Below the pieces are notes generated by a model. That model worked only from the letters and a program-made list of their open reading frames with translations, ran no database searches and was not told the DNA's origin. This document shows positions 31,703 to 40,882 of a stretch of DNA of 43,349 nucleotides, in pieces. Origin of the DNA: Planctomycetales bacterium (GTDB taxonomy: Bacteria > Planctomycetota > Planctomycetia > Pirellulales > Pirellulaceae); the NCBI GenBank assembly GCA_020426955.1, contig JAGQOZ010000002.1, forward strand, positions 1-43,349, in the 5' to 3' direction. The position numbers were made by a program, and so were the translations under genes. Position 1 is the stretch's first letter, and every line of letters starts with the position of its first letter.

Positions 31703-32592
31703 ACTTGTTCTTCTCGAATCGACTTTACTTCCACTGTTGCTTGGAACTGTGATTTTAGATAGTCCAAACATTCTTCGACAACGGATTCCGGAGCGCTGGC
31801 GCCGGCGGTGACCAACACCGTTTGCACTTGGTCAAACCATTGTCTGTTCATGTCGCTGGGACCATCAATCAGATAGCCGGGAATTTTTAACTCCGACGCG
31901 ATTTCTCGCAGTCTTTGGCTATTGGAACTGTTTTGACTTCCTAAGACCAACAATAGGTCGGCTTCGGTTCCCAGTGTTCGGACTGCCTCTTGCCGATTCT
32001 GTGTGGCATAACAGATGTCTTCCTTCGGTGGCCCTTGAATGTGCGGAAAACGCTGTTTCAGACGGACGATGATGCGGTTCGCATCGTCAACGGAAAGGGT
32101 TGTCTGTGTTAGGTATGCCAACTTTGTTTCGTCGGCAACCTGCAGCTGATCTACGTCGTCTTCATCTTCTACCAGGACAATCGCCTGAGGAGCTTCGCCC
32201 ATGGTGCCAACCACTTCGTCGTGCCCTTCATGACCGATGAGGACAATAGTGAATCCTTGTTGAGCAAATCGGATGGCTTCCAAATGCACTTTGGTGACCA
32301 GTGGACACGTGGCGTCTATGGCAAACAGTTTGCGTTGTTTGGCAATGTCACGAATTGCGGGCGACACGCCGTGCGCGGAAAAAAGCAGATATGATCCTTC
32401 GGGGACTTCCGCCAATTCGTCGACGAAAATAGCGCCCTTGGCTCGAAACGTCTCGACCACATACTTGTTGTGCACAATTTCGTGATAGACATAGATCGGC
32501 GTACCGAATCGCTGGATGGCCAAGTCCAGACTTTCGATCGCCATGTTGACGCCGGCACAGAAACCTCGCGGATTCGCCAAGATCACTTTCAT
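31642..32592 (-). CDS. ispH: 4-hydroxy-3-methylbut-2-enyl diphosphate reductase
   Basis: A 316-residue iron-sulfur enzyme, the last step of the methylerythritol phosphate pathway, making IPP and DMAPP from HMBPP. The three 4Fe-4S ligands are C12 (NPRGFCAGV), C96 (DATCPLVTKVH) and C194 (DICYATQNRQ). Active-site H41, H74 and E126 are at the same positions as in the E. coli enzyme, and the SQNSSNSQRL and SAHGVSP signatures are present. The C-terminal tail (about 298-316) is a little longer than usual. The gene is convergent with the kinase gene and overlaps it by 61 bases. A short inverted repeat lies 29 bases before the start codon. Confidence 0.97.
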   Translation of the reverse strand: MKVILANPRGFCAGVNMAIESLDLAIQRFGTPIYVYHEIVHNKYVVETFRAKGAIFVDELAEVPEGSYLLFSAHGVSPAIRDIAKQRKLFAIDATCPLVTKVHLEAIRFAQQGFTIVLIGHEGHDEVVGTMGEAPQAIVLVEDEDDVDQLQVADETKLAYLTQTTLSVDDANRIIVRLKQRFPHIQGPPKEDICYATQNRQEAVRTLGTEADLLLVLGSQNSSNSQRLREIASELKIPGYLIDGPSDMNRQWFDQVQTVLVTAGASAPESVVEECLDYLKSQFQATVEVKSIREEQVYFPLPKELRPAATSASSAD

Positions 32593-32620
32593 TGCTGAAA
32601 CTCGCTAAGACTCGAAAGTA

Positions 32621-32637
32621 GGAATGCCACGCATTCC
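32621..32637. promoter_or_regulatory. Inverted repeat in the ispH leader
   Basis: GGAATGC and GCATTCC, a perfect 7-bp pair with a 3-base centre, 29 bases upstream of the ispH start. It may be an operator or a small leader hairpin. Confidence 0.35.
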
Positions 32638-32701
32638 GTATGATCACCACGTTAACCGTACTTGAATCCGTCTGCTAACGCCGATTCGGTGTAACGTGAC
32701 G

Positions 32702-32735
32702 AAAAAAACAGCCGCTGTCGAATGGACAACGGCTG
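32702..32735 (-). terminator. Rho-independent terminator of the superoxide dismutase gene
   Basis: Read on the - strand, an 11-bp stem with one wobble (32735-32725 with 32719-32709) closes a 5-base loop and is followed by seven T. It lies 20 bases beyond the stop codon. Confidence 0.9.
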
Positions 32736-32754
32736 CCACGTACTAAACAAAACA

Positions 32755-33360
32755 CTACTTTGCAGCCGCGTAGCGTCTGGCGACTTCTTCCCAGTTAATC
32801 ACATTGAAAAACGCGGAAATATAATCCGGCCGTCGGTTTTGGTAGTTCAAATAGTAAGCATGTTCCCAGACGTCCAGCCCCAAAATCGGCGTGCGACCTT
32901 CCATCAGTGGACTATCTTGATTGGCAGTGCTTTCGACGACCAATTTGCCATTGCTGACGCTTAGCCAAGCCCAGCCGCTACCAAAACGAGTGGCCGCTGC
33001 GTTGGAAAACGCGTCCTTGAATTTTTCAAAACCGCCGAGTTCCGAATCGATGGCTGCGGCTAATTCGCCGGACGGCGTGCCACCGGCATTCGGTGCCATT
33101 ACGGTCCAAAACAGCGAATGGTTCGCATGTCCGCCACCATTATTTCGGACCGCGCCTCGAATATTCTCGGGGACTTCATTTAGTTCAGAAACCAATGCTT
33201 CGATCGTGGTTCCTTCCAGTTGCGTGCCCGCAATCGCGTCATTGACTTTGGTAATGTACGCCTGATGATGCTTGGTGTGGTGGATCTCCATCGTTTTGGC
33301 ATCAATGTGCGGCGCGAGTGCATCGTAGGCGTAGGGTAGGTTCGGAAGTGAATAGGCCAT
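32755..33360 (-). CDS. sodA: Superoxide dismutase, Mn-type
   Basis: A 201-residue enzyme that converts superoxide to oxygen and hydrogen peroxide. The four metal ligands are H27, H81, D163 and H167 (in [11 protein letters not shown]). G77 in [13 protein letters not shown] and Q148 in [10 protein letters not shown] are the residues typical of the manganese branch rather than the iron branch; cambialistic use cannot be excluded. No signal peptide is seen, so it is cytoplasmic. The start at 33360 is preferred to the ATG four codons upstream because GGAGAA sits five bases before it. A strong terminator follows, so the gene is probably monocistronic. Confidence 0.96.
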   Translation of the reverse strand: MAYSLPNLPYAYDALAPHIDAKTMEIHHTKHHQAYITKVNDAIAGTQLEGTTIEALVSELNEVPENIRGAVRNNGGGHANHSLFWTVMAPNAGGTPSGELAAAIDSELGGFEKFKDAFSNAAATRFGSGWAWLSVSNGKLVVESTANQDSPLMEGRTPILGLDVWEHAYYLNYQNRRPDYISAFFNVINWEEVARRYAAAK

Positions 33361-33713
33361 GCTTTTCTCCATTTCGATTCGCCAATGCGAACGTTTTCAA
33401 AAATCAATTCTTGACAATAGGTTCAATGGCGTTTCCCCAATGTTATCCATTTTCTTCACGTAGGTCCTTAGTTTCGAGACGAACAAATTGACTTCCGTCG
33501 CAGTTGTGCGAATCTGTGGACGGACTCGCCTACGCGAAAATAACCCGAAAGGCAACCCGTTGATGGCATTGGGCGATCCCATCGATCCTCTCATGTCACA
33601 TTAGCGAATCATGCCCGGAATGACAATTGGATGCAAATGCGATCCCATTGGCGTTTACCGAAAAATGACTTGAAGCCTGGCGCAGAAGACGGAACGTTAC
33701 AGCGGCAGGAAGC
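33361..33713. other. Intergenic region, nothing recognised
   Basis: About 350 bases upstream of the dismutase gene and downstream of the GGDEF gene. It must hold the dismutase promoter on the - strand, but I see no convincing -35/-10 pair, no repeat and no coding frame with family resemblance. Confidence 0.5.
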
Positions 33714-35981
33714 TTAGGTCTTGCCGTGATATTCCTGTGCAATCAGATAAGATCGAAGGCTGGCCAACACATGATGGGGCCGGCTATCGTTGACTCGTTT
33801 ATCACGCGACCGTCTTGGTCGAATCTTCACGTCAATCAGTGTGCGCGAACCAGTGCGGCGTTCGTCATCGTCACGTTGGACTTGTTCTCGCAAACTGAGT
33901 TCGACAACCAGTGTGATGTCGGGCGAATCGTCGTTTTGACCAAGAATGCTGGATGCGCGACGAGTTTGCACGTGCATTGAAACTTGATCTTCGCTGATTT
34001 GGATAATTTCCGCGTGATGGTCCGAAATGAATCCTCGGATCTTTTCGGCCAATAAGGGCACGGGAACGTTGGCAATCAAGGTTCGTTCTAACGAGTTCTC
34101 CTTGTTCCGACGCGTCGTCATCCAGCGAATCCAAGACGATTGCGATTCCTGATACTGTTCTTGCAGGAACCCAGCCCCCAACTGCACTACTCGATTCCGA
34201 CCACCATCTTTGGCCTGATATAGAGCTCGATCTGCTCGACGCAGCATGGTTTCGGGCGTATCACCGAGCTGCAGTTCGGTCACACCAAAACTGGAAGTCA
34301 TGCATTTGCCATTCAAGGCCAACTGAGCGGTTTGCGAAAGCTCACGACGAATCTCTTCGGCTCGGCGCACGGCACCGGCATTATCGCAGTTGGGATACAA
34401 CAGTACGAATTCTTCGCCACCATATCTGGCCACCAGGTCACCTTGACGGCAACTTCGTTGTAGGAGCGAAGCAAAACTCTTTAGCGCTTCGTCACCGGCT
34501 TGGTGTCCATATTCGTCATTAATGCTCTTAAAGCGGTCGATGTCGCAAATCACAATACTGCAAAAATTGCCTGACGCTAGGCTGTTGTCCACCATGCTAC
34601 GGTGAACTCGATCAAATTCAGCTCGATTTGCCACGCCGGTCAGTGGATCCGTGGTGGCTTGTTCGTGCAGATCCTGCACGCGTTCTTCTAGCGACGCTTC
34701 AGACGACACATCGTGAATCAGCATCGTAGCACCGTGGCAGCGTCCGCGTTCGTCACAAACGGGAATGACATGCACATCCACTGGGCGATGTTCGCGACCG
34801 TCCGGACAGATGATCACTCGACGCAAAGATTGTCCGCTGGTTTCGATGCAGCTTCGCACTGGGCAATTCTTTTCTTTCAATAGATTGCCATCTTTGTCTC
34901 GCATCTTCAGGATCGCTGGATCCCAAACCTTCTCATAGACGCCGCCAGGAGCAATGCCGGTCAGTCGTTCAGCTCCGCGATTCCAGACCAGAATTCGCAG
35001 TTTGCTGTCAACAAAAACAACTCCGTCTTGCATTGCGTCCAAAAGTTTTTGCTGAAACACCGATTCCGGACTTCCAGTGCCGTGCCGTGTAAACAGCGGT
35101 TCTTTTAGCTGCCACAGCGAATTGGAGGCTTCGGGCGACATGCCTTTGAGCCAGCGATCCGACACGCGAAGATTGACTTCGGCTTCGGCCTGAGCAGAGA
35201 AGTTGGCAAATTCGCGGACCAATTCTGGATCGAATTGCGAACCGGCAAAGCGAAACAATTCCGCCACGGCTCGTTCTAACGGCATTGCTCGTCGATACAC
35301 ATGATCGGTGGTCATGGCGTCAAACGCATCGGCGATTTTCAGAATCCTAGCGCCAATTGGCAATGCTTCGCGAATGGGATGGCTGACCCGTTGTGGCGGA
35401 TCAAAACTGTATTGGCAACATCGAATGATCTGCAGCACGTCGTCTTCAAAACACGCGGCGGACAGGATTGTCAACGCCTGCTCCCACTGCGAATTCATGA
35501 TGTCCGTTTCATCTTCCGAAAGTGAACCAGGTTTGCACAAAATGCTATCCGGTACACCAATCTTGCCGATGTCGTGCAGCAGCGCGGCAATTTCCAAGTT
35601 TTGTAGGTCGCTTTCAGGCAATTGCAGCAACGTGCCGAAAATCGAACAACGCATTGCGACTCGCAGACAGTGGTCAGCGGTGGGGGCATGCTTGGCGCGA
35701 AGACTACGGAAAAGACTGCAGGCAATCCCTAAGCGACGATTGACAATTTCGTCATGGAAACGAGCCATCGTCGCGTTGTTCGGAGCTTCATCCACGTTCC
35801 CCAAGAGCACTCGTAGCGAAGAACTTTCGGCCCCGCCGAACATGACAGGAGCATCGCTAGCGGCGACGGACGGCGCGTTCGATTGCGGGATTTCCATTTC
35901 AGGTACTTTTATGGAGGACGAATTGCTCGAAATGTTTCTGACCTGAAAACTTAGGTCCTGATTCGATCGTGTCAAAGTCAT
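33714..35981 (-). CDS. Degenerate HD-GYP, PAS and GGDEF protein (diguanylate cyclase)
   Basis: About 755 residues, probably a cyclic-di-GMP synthase. An HD-type phosphohydrolase domain (about 75-260) keeps LLHDIGKIGVPD (H136, D137) and IADAFDAMTTDHVYR, but the HHE and GYP segment is replaced by CCQYSFDPPQRVSHP (about 188-202). A PAS domain follows (about 305-430; QDGVVFVDSKLRILVWNRGA). The GGDEF domain (about 440-610) has GGEEF at 521-525 and an inhibitory RxxD site (RQGD, 512-515), so it should be active and product-controlled. The last 135 residues are unassigned. No membrane segment is seen. The start is uncertain: none of the candidates (36023 TTG, 35981 ATG, 35897 ATG) has a good ribosome-binding site. 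Confidence 0.88.
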   Translation of the reverse strand: MTLTRSNQDLSFQVRNISSNSSSIKVPEMEIPQSNAPSVAASDAPVMFGGAESSSLRVLLGNVDEAPNNATMARFHDEIVNRRLGIACSLFRSLRAKHAPTADHCLRVAMRCSIFGTLLQLPESDLQNLEIAALLHDIGKIGVPDSILCKPGSLSEDETDIMNSQWEQALTILSAACFEDDVLQIIRCCQYSFDPPQRVSHPIREALPIGARILKIADAFDAMTTDHVYRRAMPLERAVAELFRFAGSQFDPELVREFANFSAQAEAEVNLRVSDRWLKGMSPEASNSLWQLKEPLFTRHGTGSPESVFQQKLLDAMQDGVVFVDSKLRILVWNRGAERLTGIAPGGVYEKVWDPAILKMRDKDGNLLKEKNCPVRSCIETSGQSLRRVIICPDGREHRPVDVHVIPVCDERGRCHGATMLIHDVSSEASLEERVQDLHEQATTDPLTGVANRAEFDRVHRSMVDNSLASGNFCSIVICDIDRFKSINDEYGHQAGDEALKSFASLLQRSCRQGDLVARYGGEEFVLLYPNCDNAGAVRRAEEIRRELSQTAQLALNGKCMTSSFGVTELQLGDTPETMLRRADRALYQAKDGGRNRVVQLGAGFLQEQYQESQSSWIRWMTTRRNKENSLERTLIANVPVPLLAEKIRGFISDHHAEIIQISEDQVSMHVQTRRASSILGQNDDSPDITLVVELSLREQVQRDDDERRTGSRTLIDVKIRPRRSRDKRVNDSRPHHVLASLRSYLIAQEYHGKT

Positions 35982-36181
35982 TCGTGCTGGGCAAACAAGA
36001 TTCCAACTGACGACACTAGGCAAGGCAGGGGACTACGAAGGTGTGTGACGATTGTAATGACTGCGATTCAGATTCCTTTGTCTCGTATTGTCGGGTTTCG
36101 CACAGTTACACTGGAATTTCGGTCCCCACACCGTCGAAGAAGGATGAACGTGGGACCATTCGTTGTCGAGGCTATGTAGAC

Positions 36182-37732
36182 ATGACGCTACGAAGAGCAC
36201 GAGAAGATCGGCGACGCCGTGTTTTGTTTGAAGATACGGCACAGTCACGGAGTGACCATGCTCAGGACGAGCCGTGTCATTCGAATGTATTGAAGTACGC
36301 CCCAGCTGCGTCCCCAGAAAACCAGCTCCGACTAATGGATTTGGTGCCTTCCAAATGGTGGGTTCAGTGTTTGCTGGCGACTTCTGTCGCCGTTTTGCTA
36401 ATTGCTATCACGGCATGGCAGGCGTATGTTCGCGACTCGGCAACTCCGTCATGGTGCCAGGCCATCAGCGCGTTCCAGACAACCAGCCCGTACGGAATCC
36501 AGCGTTGGTTTGTAACGATCCTGTGGGTCGGCTGTGCCGGCTTGGCGGGGCTGATTTATTCGATTCGCCGACATGAAATTGAAGACTATACCGGGGTGTA
36601 TCGCATTTGGTGCTACGCTGCCGTCACGGCGATCTTCCTGAGCATTAACCATTCGACTCATCTGGCACAGGACACTTGGAAGCTGGTTGAGCAACGGATG
36701 GGGCTGGCGACTCATTCCCGCGAATGGGTTGTGTCGTCGCTATACCTGATTGCGCTGGTCTGTGTGATTCGGCTGCAGATCGAAATGAAACGGTCAAAGC
36801 TGGCCGTTTTTCATATGCTTACGTCTTGCGTCATGTTGTTGGTGATGTATCTGACTGGCCTCAGTCGGATGGCGAGTTTCACGGGATTCAGCAGCATCGA
36901 ACCGTTTGTTGGTGACATTAGCGCCGGAGCTGGCCTTTTGGCCCAGTGGTCTGTTTTTTCAGCTGGCGTTGCGTTTGCAGCCCATTTGTCATTGGACACG
37001 CAGGGGCTGATTCAACCTCGCACAGAATCCGTCGACCAAGATGACGAAGACATCTCGCCCGACGAATTAGAATTCGCCCCGTCGAAGGAAGGATCGCGGC
37101 GAACACGCTGGTTTCCATGGAAGCGAAGAAGCATTTCCAACGCTGATGATACTTCGGAAGAAGACAACGGCATCGACGAACAAGATCCGGACGACGAATT
37201 CGAAGAAGACGAAATCAACGCCGATCCGGATGACACTGCACATCCCGCAGCAAAGCCAACACGTCGTTTTTGGTTCGGTCGCAAGCAGCAAGCAGATTCG
37301 AAGCTGGATTCGCCAGACGAAGACGACGAGTTGGAATCAGCTGACGCCGCTGACTCGGAAAGTGCCGGCGAATCAGGCCAACCGCCACGCCGTTGGTGGC
37401 AGAGGAAAAAATCGGCTGTCAACGCAGCAGATGCCCAAGACGACAATGGCGAAGTCGAGTCCGCCCCTCGTCGCAGTTGGTTTGGCAAACGCAAGTCACC
37501 AGAATCGCAGGCTGACCAGGGCAGCTCAAGTGCCGCTGCTGCTACCGCCGATGCGGACTTGGCCGGCACGAGCAATCGCTTGCGTTCACGAAAACGCAAG
37601 ACGGCCGAAGTGTCTGCTGAGAGCGGCAATCGAGAAGCGGCGGAGCCCAACGAATCGGATGGTCCTGTTCTGCAGTCACGCAAATCTAAGAAACAGCGAA
37701 AGTCGGAACGGAGACAGAATCGAGCGGCTTAG
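36182..37732 (+). CDS. Membrane protein with acidic tail and repeated aromatic/basic motifs
   Basis: A 516-residue protein of unknown function. After about 50 charged residues there are about six hydrophobic segments (from WWVQCLLATSVAVLLIAITA to SVFSAGVAFAAHLSL), covering about 55-280. The C-terminal 230 residues are soluble, very acidic and low-complexity, broken by short basic aromatic motifs: RRTRWFPWKRR, TRRFWFGRK, PPRRWWQRKK and PRRSWFGKRK, ending in a Lys/Arg-rich tail. Such motifs could bind membrane, nucleic acid or a partner. The frame extends upstream to a GTG at 36041, but the ATG at 36182 begins a normal sequence. It precedes gltX by 157 bases, with a hairpin between. Confidence 0.75.
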   Translation: MTLRRAREDRRRRVLFEDTAQSRSDHAQDEPCHSNVLKYAPAASPENQLRLMDLVPSKWWVQCLLATSVAVLLIAITAWQAYVRDSATPSWCQAISAFQTTSPYGIQRWFVTILWVGCAGLAGLIYSIRRHEIEDYTGVYRIWCYAAVTAIFLSINHSTHLAQDTWKLVEQRMGLATHSREWVVSSLYLIALVCVIRLQIEMKRSKLAVFHMLTSCVMLLVMYLTGLSRMASFTGFSSIEPFVGDISAGAGLLAQWSVFSAGVAFAAHLSLDTQGLIQPRTESVDQDDEDISPDELEFAPSKEGSRRTRWFPWKRRSISNADDTSEEDNGIDEQDPDDEFEEDEINADPDDTAHPAAKPTRRFWFGRKQQADSKLDSPDEDDELESADAADSESAGESGQPPRRWWQRKKSAVNAADAQDDNGEVESAPRRSWFGKRKSPESQADQGSSSAAAATADADLAGTSNRLRSRKRKTAEVSAESGNREAAEPNESDGPVLQSRKSKKQRKSERRQNRAA

Positions 37733-37761
37733 TTTGGTGGCGCCGCTGGGATTGTGCCTCA

Positions 37762-37779
37762 CGGCGAGTGTTCTCGCCG
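37762..37779 (+). terminator. Hairpin between the membrane protein gene and gltX
   Basis: CGGCGAG pairs perfectly with CTCGCCG around a TGTT loop, followed by GGTTGATTTT. The T-run is poor, so this may be a weak terminator. Confidence 0.4.
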
Positions 37780-37889
37780 GGTTGATTTTCCGTGGCGTCG
37801 TCTATCTACTGTGAAACTCGGCAAGTTGTTGCCACGCTTCGTTTCCGTATCCTTCGCACACAATTGTTTCCGTTCCCCAAGGCGGTCCC

Positions 37890-39455
37890 ATGGTTCGAAC
37901 TCGCTTTGCTCCCAGTCCAACAGGTTACCTCCACATTGGCGGTGTCCGTACCGCATTGTTCAATTGGCTGTTCGCTCGAAAACACGGCGGGCAGTTTATT
38001 TTGCGAATCGACGACACTGATCAGCAGCGAAACGTCCAGGCAGCGCTGGAACCCATCCTTCACGGTTTCAAGTGGTTAGGTCTGGACTGGGACGAAGGCC
38101 CCGAGGTCGGTGGCGATTATGGCCCTTATTACCAATCACAGCGTTCAGACCGCTATCAAGCCGCCGTCGATCAGTTGCTCGCTTCCGGCCATGCGTATCG
38201 AGACTATGCGAAGCCAGACGAAGTTCAGGCGGAACGCGAAGCGGCCGACAAAGAGAAGCGATCATTTGTTTACAGTCGGACTTGGATGGCCGAATCAGAC
38301 GCACAAGCTGCGGAATTTGAATCGCAAGGCAGACAAGCTGTCGTGCGACTCAAGATGCCTCGAGAAGGCTGTTTGGAACTTCACGATTTGGTGCGAGGCA
38401 ACGTTCGCTTCGAATGGGCGAACGAACAGGATCACGTCATTCAGCGAGCGGATGGTTCGTTCATCTATCATTTGGCTACCGTTGTGGACGACCATGACTT
38501 TCAGATTTCGCATGTCATTCGCGCCGAAGAACATCTGTCCAACACGCCAAGACAAGTCTTTATCGCTCAGTCGCTCGGCTATTCACTTCCCGAATTCGCC
38601 CACGTCCCGTTTGTTGCAGAACCGGGCAGCAAAACGAAACTCAGCAAACGCAAGCTGGATAAGTACTTGAAGAATCGGGACTTTGCCAAACTCAATGATC
38701 TGGGAACGCACATTGCCAATCAAATTGGCATGACGATTTCGGCTGAGACGTTTAACCCCGTGATTGTTGATTTTTACGAACAGATTGGATTTCTTCCGGA
38801 CGCCATTGTGAACTACTTGTTGCTGCTAGGATGGTCGCTGGACGACAAGACGGAATACTTCAGCCGGTCAGCGATGATTGATTCGTTTTCGCTGGAACGT
38901 ATTAACAAGGCACCGGCCAGTTTTGATCCCCAAAAGTTGCTGGCCTTCCAGCAGCACTACATGCAAGAGGTTCCGGTTAAACAAAAGGCCAAGCTTGTGC
39001 TTTCGTTCCTTCAGCAAGCCGGGCTTGTAAGTTCGCCGCCGTCGTGTGATGTTGGGCCAAAATTGACTGCAATTGTTCAAGCGGCTGGCGATCGGCTGAC
39101 CGTGGCTGGCGATATTCTAGACTTGGCCAGCGAATTTTTTGTCGCTGATCAAGATTTCGCATATGACGAAAAAGCTTTTCAAAAACGGTTGGTGGACGAT
39201 AATCCAGCCGTTGCTTTGCTGCGAGAATTCCGCGAAGAACTTGCGGCGGCCGAATCATTTGACGCGTCCGACTTGGAACGAATGTTAAAGGCCTTTGTCG
39301 AACAAAAAGGCATTAAGATTGGGCAGATCATTCATGCCCTTCGCGTGGCTATTACGGGCAAATCGGTTGGTTTCGGCATGTTTGAAACGCTGTCGATTTT
39401 GGGCAAACCGAGTGTGCTGGCGCGAATTGACCGGACGCTGTCAAAAGTCGCGTAA
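37890..39455 (+). CDS. gltX: Glutamyl-tRNA synthetase
   Basis: A 521-residue class I aminoacyl-tRNA synthetase that charges tRNA-Glu. The N-terminal catalytic motif [13 protein letters not shown] carries the HIGH-equivalent at 15-18, and the KMSKS-equivalent is KLSKR at 250-254. RIDDTDQQR and [12 protein letters not shown] are conserved family segments. The C-terminal anticodon-binding helices run from about 330 to the end. It is the bacterial GluRS type, full length. The ATG is preceded by AAGGCGG. Whether it also charges tRNA-Gln for the amidotransferase route cannot be told by eye. The gene is convergent with the sigma factor gene, with a duplicated 18-base sequence in the gap. Confidence 0.97.
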   Translation: MVRTRFAPSPTGYLHIGGVRTALFNWLFARKHGGQFILRIDDTDQQRNVQAALEPILHGFKWLGLDWDEGPEVGGDYGPYYQSQRSDRYQAAVDQLLASGHAYRDYAKPDEVQAEREAADKEKRSFVYSRTWMAESDAQAAEFESQGRQAVVRLKMPREGCLELHDLVRGNVRFEWANEQDHVIQRADGSFIYHLATVVDDHDFQISHVIRAEEHLSNTPRQVFIAQSLGYSLPEFAHVPFVAEPGSKTKLSKRKLDKYLKNRDFAKLNDLGTHIANQIGMTISAETFNPVIVDFYEQIGFLPDAIVNYLLLLGWSLDDKTEYFSRSAMIDSFSLERINKAPASFDPQKLLAFQQHYMQEVPVKQKAKLVLSFLQQAGLVSSPPSCDVGPKLTAIVQAAGDRLTVAGDILDLASEFFVADQDFAYDEKAFQKRLVDDNPAVALLREFREELAAAESFDASDLERMLKAFVEQKGIKIGQIIHALRVAITGKSVGFGMFETLSILGKPSVLARIDRTLSKVA

Positions 39456-39471
39456 CGAGAACTCCGTTCAA

Positions 39472-39507
39472 CCTGATTCGGATGAGCAGCCTGATTCGGA
39501 TGAGCAG
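39472..39507. repeat. Perfect tandem duplication of 18 bp after gltX
   Basis: CCTGATTCGGATGAGCAG occurs twice in direct succession (39472-39489, 39490-39507), between the convergent gltX and sigma factor genes. It is a recent slippage product or the first units of a variable repeat. Confidence 0.85.
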
Positions 39508-39548
39508 ACGCGTTCTGTTGTTGGCCGAACGGAACGAAAGCTGGTGCG

Positions 39549-40106
39549 CTATTCGGTACGAGCCCGTCGCATTTTCGATCGAGCTCGGCTGAGCGTCGGA
39601 CCGATGCTGTTTTCGGGGACGCCGGTGGAAGCGCTGATTTCCTGATACGTTTTGCCTTCCAGGTGATACATTCGCACTACTTCGGCTTCTGGCGCGGCCA
39701 AGGTCGATAGTAACGATTCCACTTCGTCTTGCTGGTCAGTGCGATACGTTGTGGCTGTTTCCGACGTCGTTCGACTGCGAATAGTCTGCAAGGATGCCGT
39801 TGACCGTTTCTTCATTAGTTGCTTGACCACAACTCGCCTGGCAATCACCGTCATGTAAGTGGCTAGGCTGCTGTTGCCCTTGAAATTGCGCAGCACGCGA
39901 AAATCGTGGTCCAATACGGATACGAAAACCTCGGCACACAAATCGTCGCGATCCGCTGGAGATAATCGAATAGAGCGCGCCTTGGCCGTGTGATCGATCA
40001 CATGAAAGACCAAGCCAATGAATCGGTCTGTGAAATCTTCCCACGAACGAGGTTCCGCTCGTAAGCATTTCTCAAGCAGTCGTTTGTCGGTGTCTGACAG
40101 TGCCAC
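39549..40106 (-). CDS. ECF-type RNA polymerase sigma factor
   Basis: A 185-residue sigma factor with region 2 (about 25-105; SPADRDDLCAEVFVSVL, then GNSSLATYMTVIARRVV) and region 4 (about 130-180; LAAPEAEVVRMYHLEGKTYQ, then VPENSIGPTLSRARSKM). It directs RNA polymerase to an unknown set of promoters. The GTG at 40106 is chosen because GAAAGGAAA lies correctly upstream; the frame is open 35 codons further. No anti-sigma gene is adjacent, unlike many ECF pairs; planctomycete ECF factors often use other control. It is convergent with gltX and divergent from the ferredoxin gene. Confidence 0.92.
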   Translation of the reverse strand: MALSDTDKRLLEKCLRAEPRSWEDFTDRFIGLVFHVIDHTAKARSIRLSPADRDDLCAEVFVSVLDHDFRVLRNFKGNSSLATYMTVIARRVVVKQLMKKRSTASLQTIRSRTTSETATTYRTDQQDEVESLLSTLAAPEAEVVRMYHLEGKTYQEISASTGVPENSIGPTLSRARSKMRRARTE

Positions 40107-40494
40107 GCGTGATTTCCTTTCAGCCCCGAGTTGACGGACGCATCCATTGTCCGTGTTTCGAATCGAATACCAGTCGACTCGTCCGTGCCGCAGCTTGGTG
40201 CCCGACGCCAAGCTCCTACCATGCCCGAAAACTCCCTCGGATCATTGGATTCTAGGTAGCTTCTACAAACGAAGCAAGGCTGAACGCAATGAAGGCGGGT
40301 TGACATTAGGCTTGACCAGTACTAGATTTCCCAAAAAGCCTACTTTTTCTAGGAATGTCCGATGAAAACGACTGTTTTTCAAGGTTTGCCAGTGTTCATT
40401 CCGAAGATAGAACGGTGAAGTGGCTACCACCGAGATCTACGCTAGCCTCTCGATATTTTTCCGTCAGTACAAAAGGCGTCAGGAGATTTAGAAA
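40107..40494. other. Divergent intergenic region between the sigma factor and ferredoxin genes
   Basis: About 390 bases. The left side supplies the ribosome-binding site of the sigma gene. A plausible ferredoxin promoter is at 40300-40328. The remaining frames have no protein-like character. Confidence 0.5.
40300..40328 (+). promoter_or_regulatory. Candidate sigma-70 promoter for the ferredoxin gene
   Basis: TTGACA at 40300-40305, a 17-base spacer and TAGATT at 40323-40328. The -35 box is perfect and the -10 box matches four of six. It lies about 165 bases upstream of the start codon. Confidence 0.45.
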
Positions 40495-40773
40495 ATGACT
40501 CACGTCGTTGCTCAGGCCTGTTTCGGCTGCAAGTATACCGATTGTGTGGTAGTTTGCCCGGTCGAATGCTTCTACGAAGGCGACAAGATTCTGTACATCC
40601 ATCCGGATGAATGCATTGACTGCGAAGCTTGCGTTCCAGAATGCCCTGTCGAAGCGATTTTCCACGAAGACAATCTTCCCGAAGGGCAAGAAGGCTTCAA
40701 AGAATTGAACGCCGAAATGGCCCCAAAATGCCCCAGCATTACGGAAAAGAAAGAGCCTTTGGCTGGCAATTAG
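40495..40773 (+). CDS. fdxA: 7Fe-8S ferredoxin, Azotobacter FdI type
   Basis: A 92-residue electron carrier. Cysteine spacing matches ferredoxin I: C9, C17 and C50 would hold a 3Fe-4S cluster; C21, C40, C43 and C46 a 4Fe-4S cluster; C12 and C25 are extra, as in the family. Signatures are [20 protein letters not shown] and [16 protein letters not shown]. The acidic C-terminal region follows as usual. It donates electrons to unidentified cytoplasmic redox partners; IspH, which needs reduced iron-sulfur donors and is encoded in this window, is one possibility only. The start has AGGAG (40480-40484) upstream, and a strong terminator follows, so it is a single-gene unit. Confidence 0.95.
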   Translation: MTHVVAQACFGCKYTDCVVVCPVECFYEGDKILYIHPDECIDCEACVPECPVEAIFHEDNLPEGQEGFKELNAEMAPKCPSITEKKEPLAGN

Positions 40774-40806
40774 TCCCTAATTCGGGCATCATCACACCGC
40801 AAAGAC

Positions 40807-40840
40807 AGAACGTTCGAAAATTCGGACGTTCTTTTTTTTT
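40807..40840 (+). terminator. Rho-independent terminator of the ferredoxin gene
   Basis: AGAACGT (40807-40813) pairs with ACGTTCT (40826-40832), and the stem can extend inward through CGAA/TTCG. A run of T follows to 40840. Confidence 0.85.
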
Positions 40841-40882
40841 GTGGTCTGAAGCCATTTCGCTACGGCGGTGGATCGGTCGCTG

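Noticed and set aside
37012-37683. 223-codon Ser-rich frame opposite the membrane protein tail
   Set aside because: It is the antisense shadow of the acidic repeats; the + strand frame has the coherent membrane domain.
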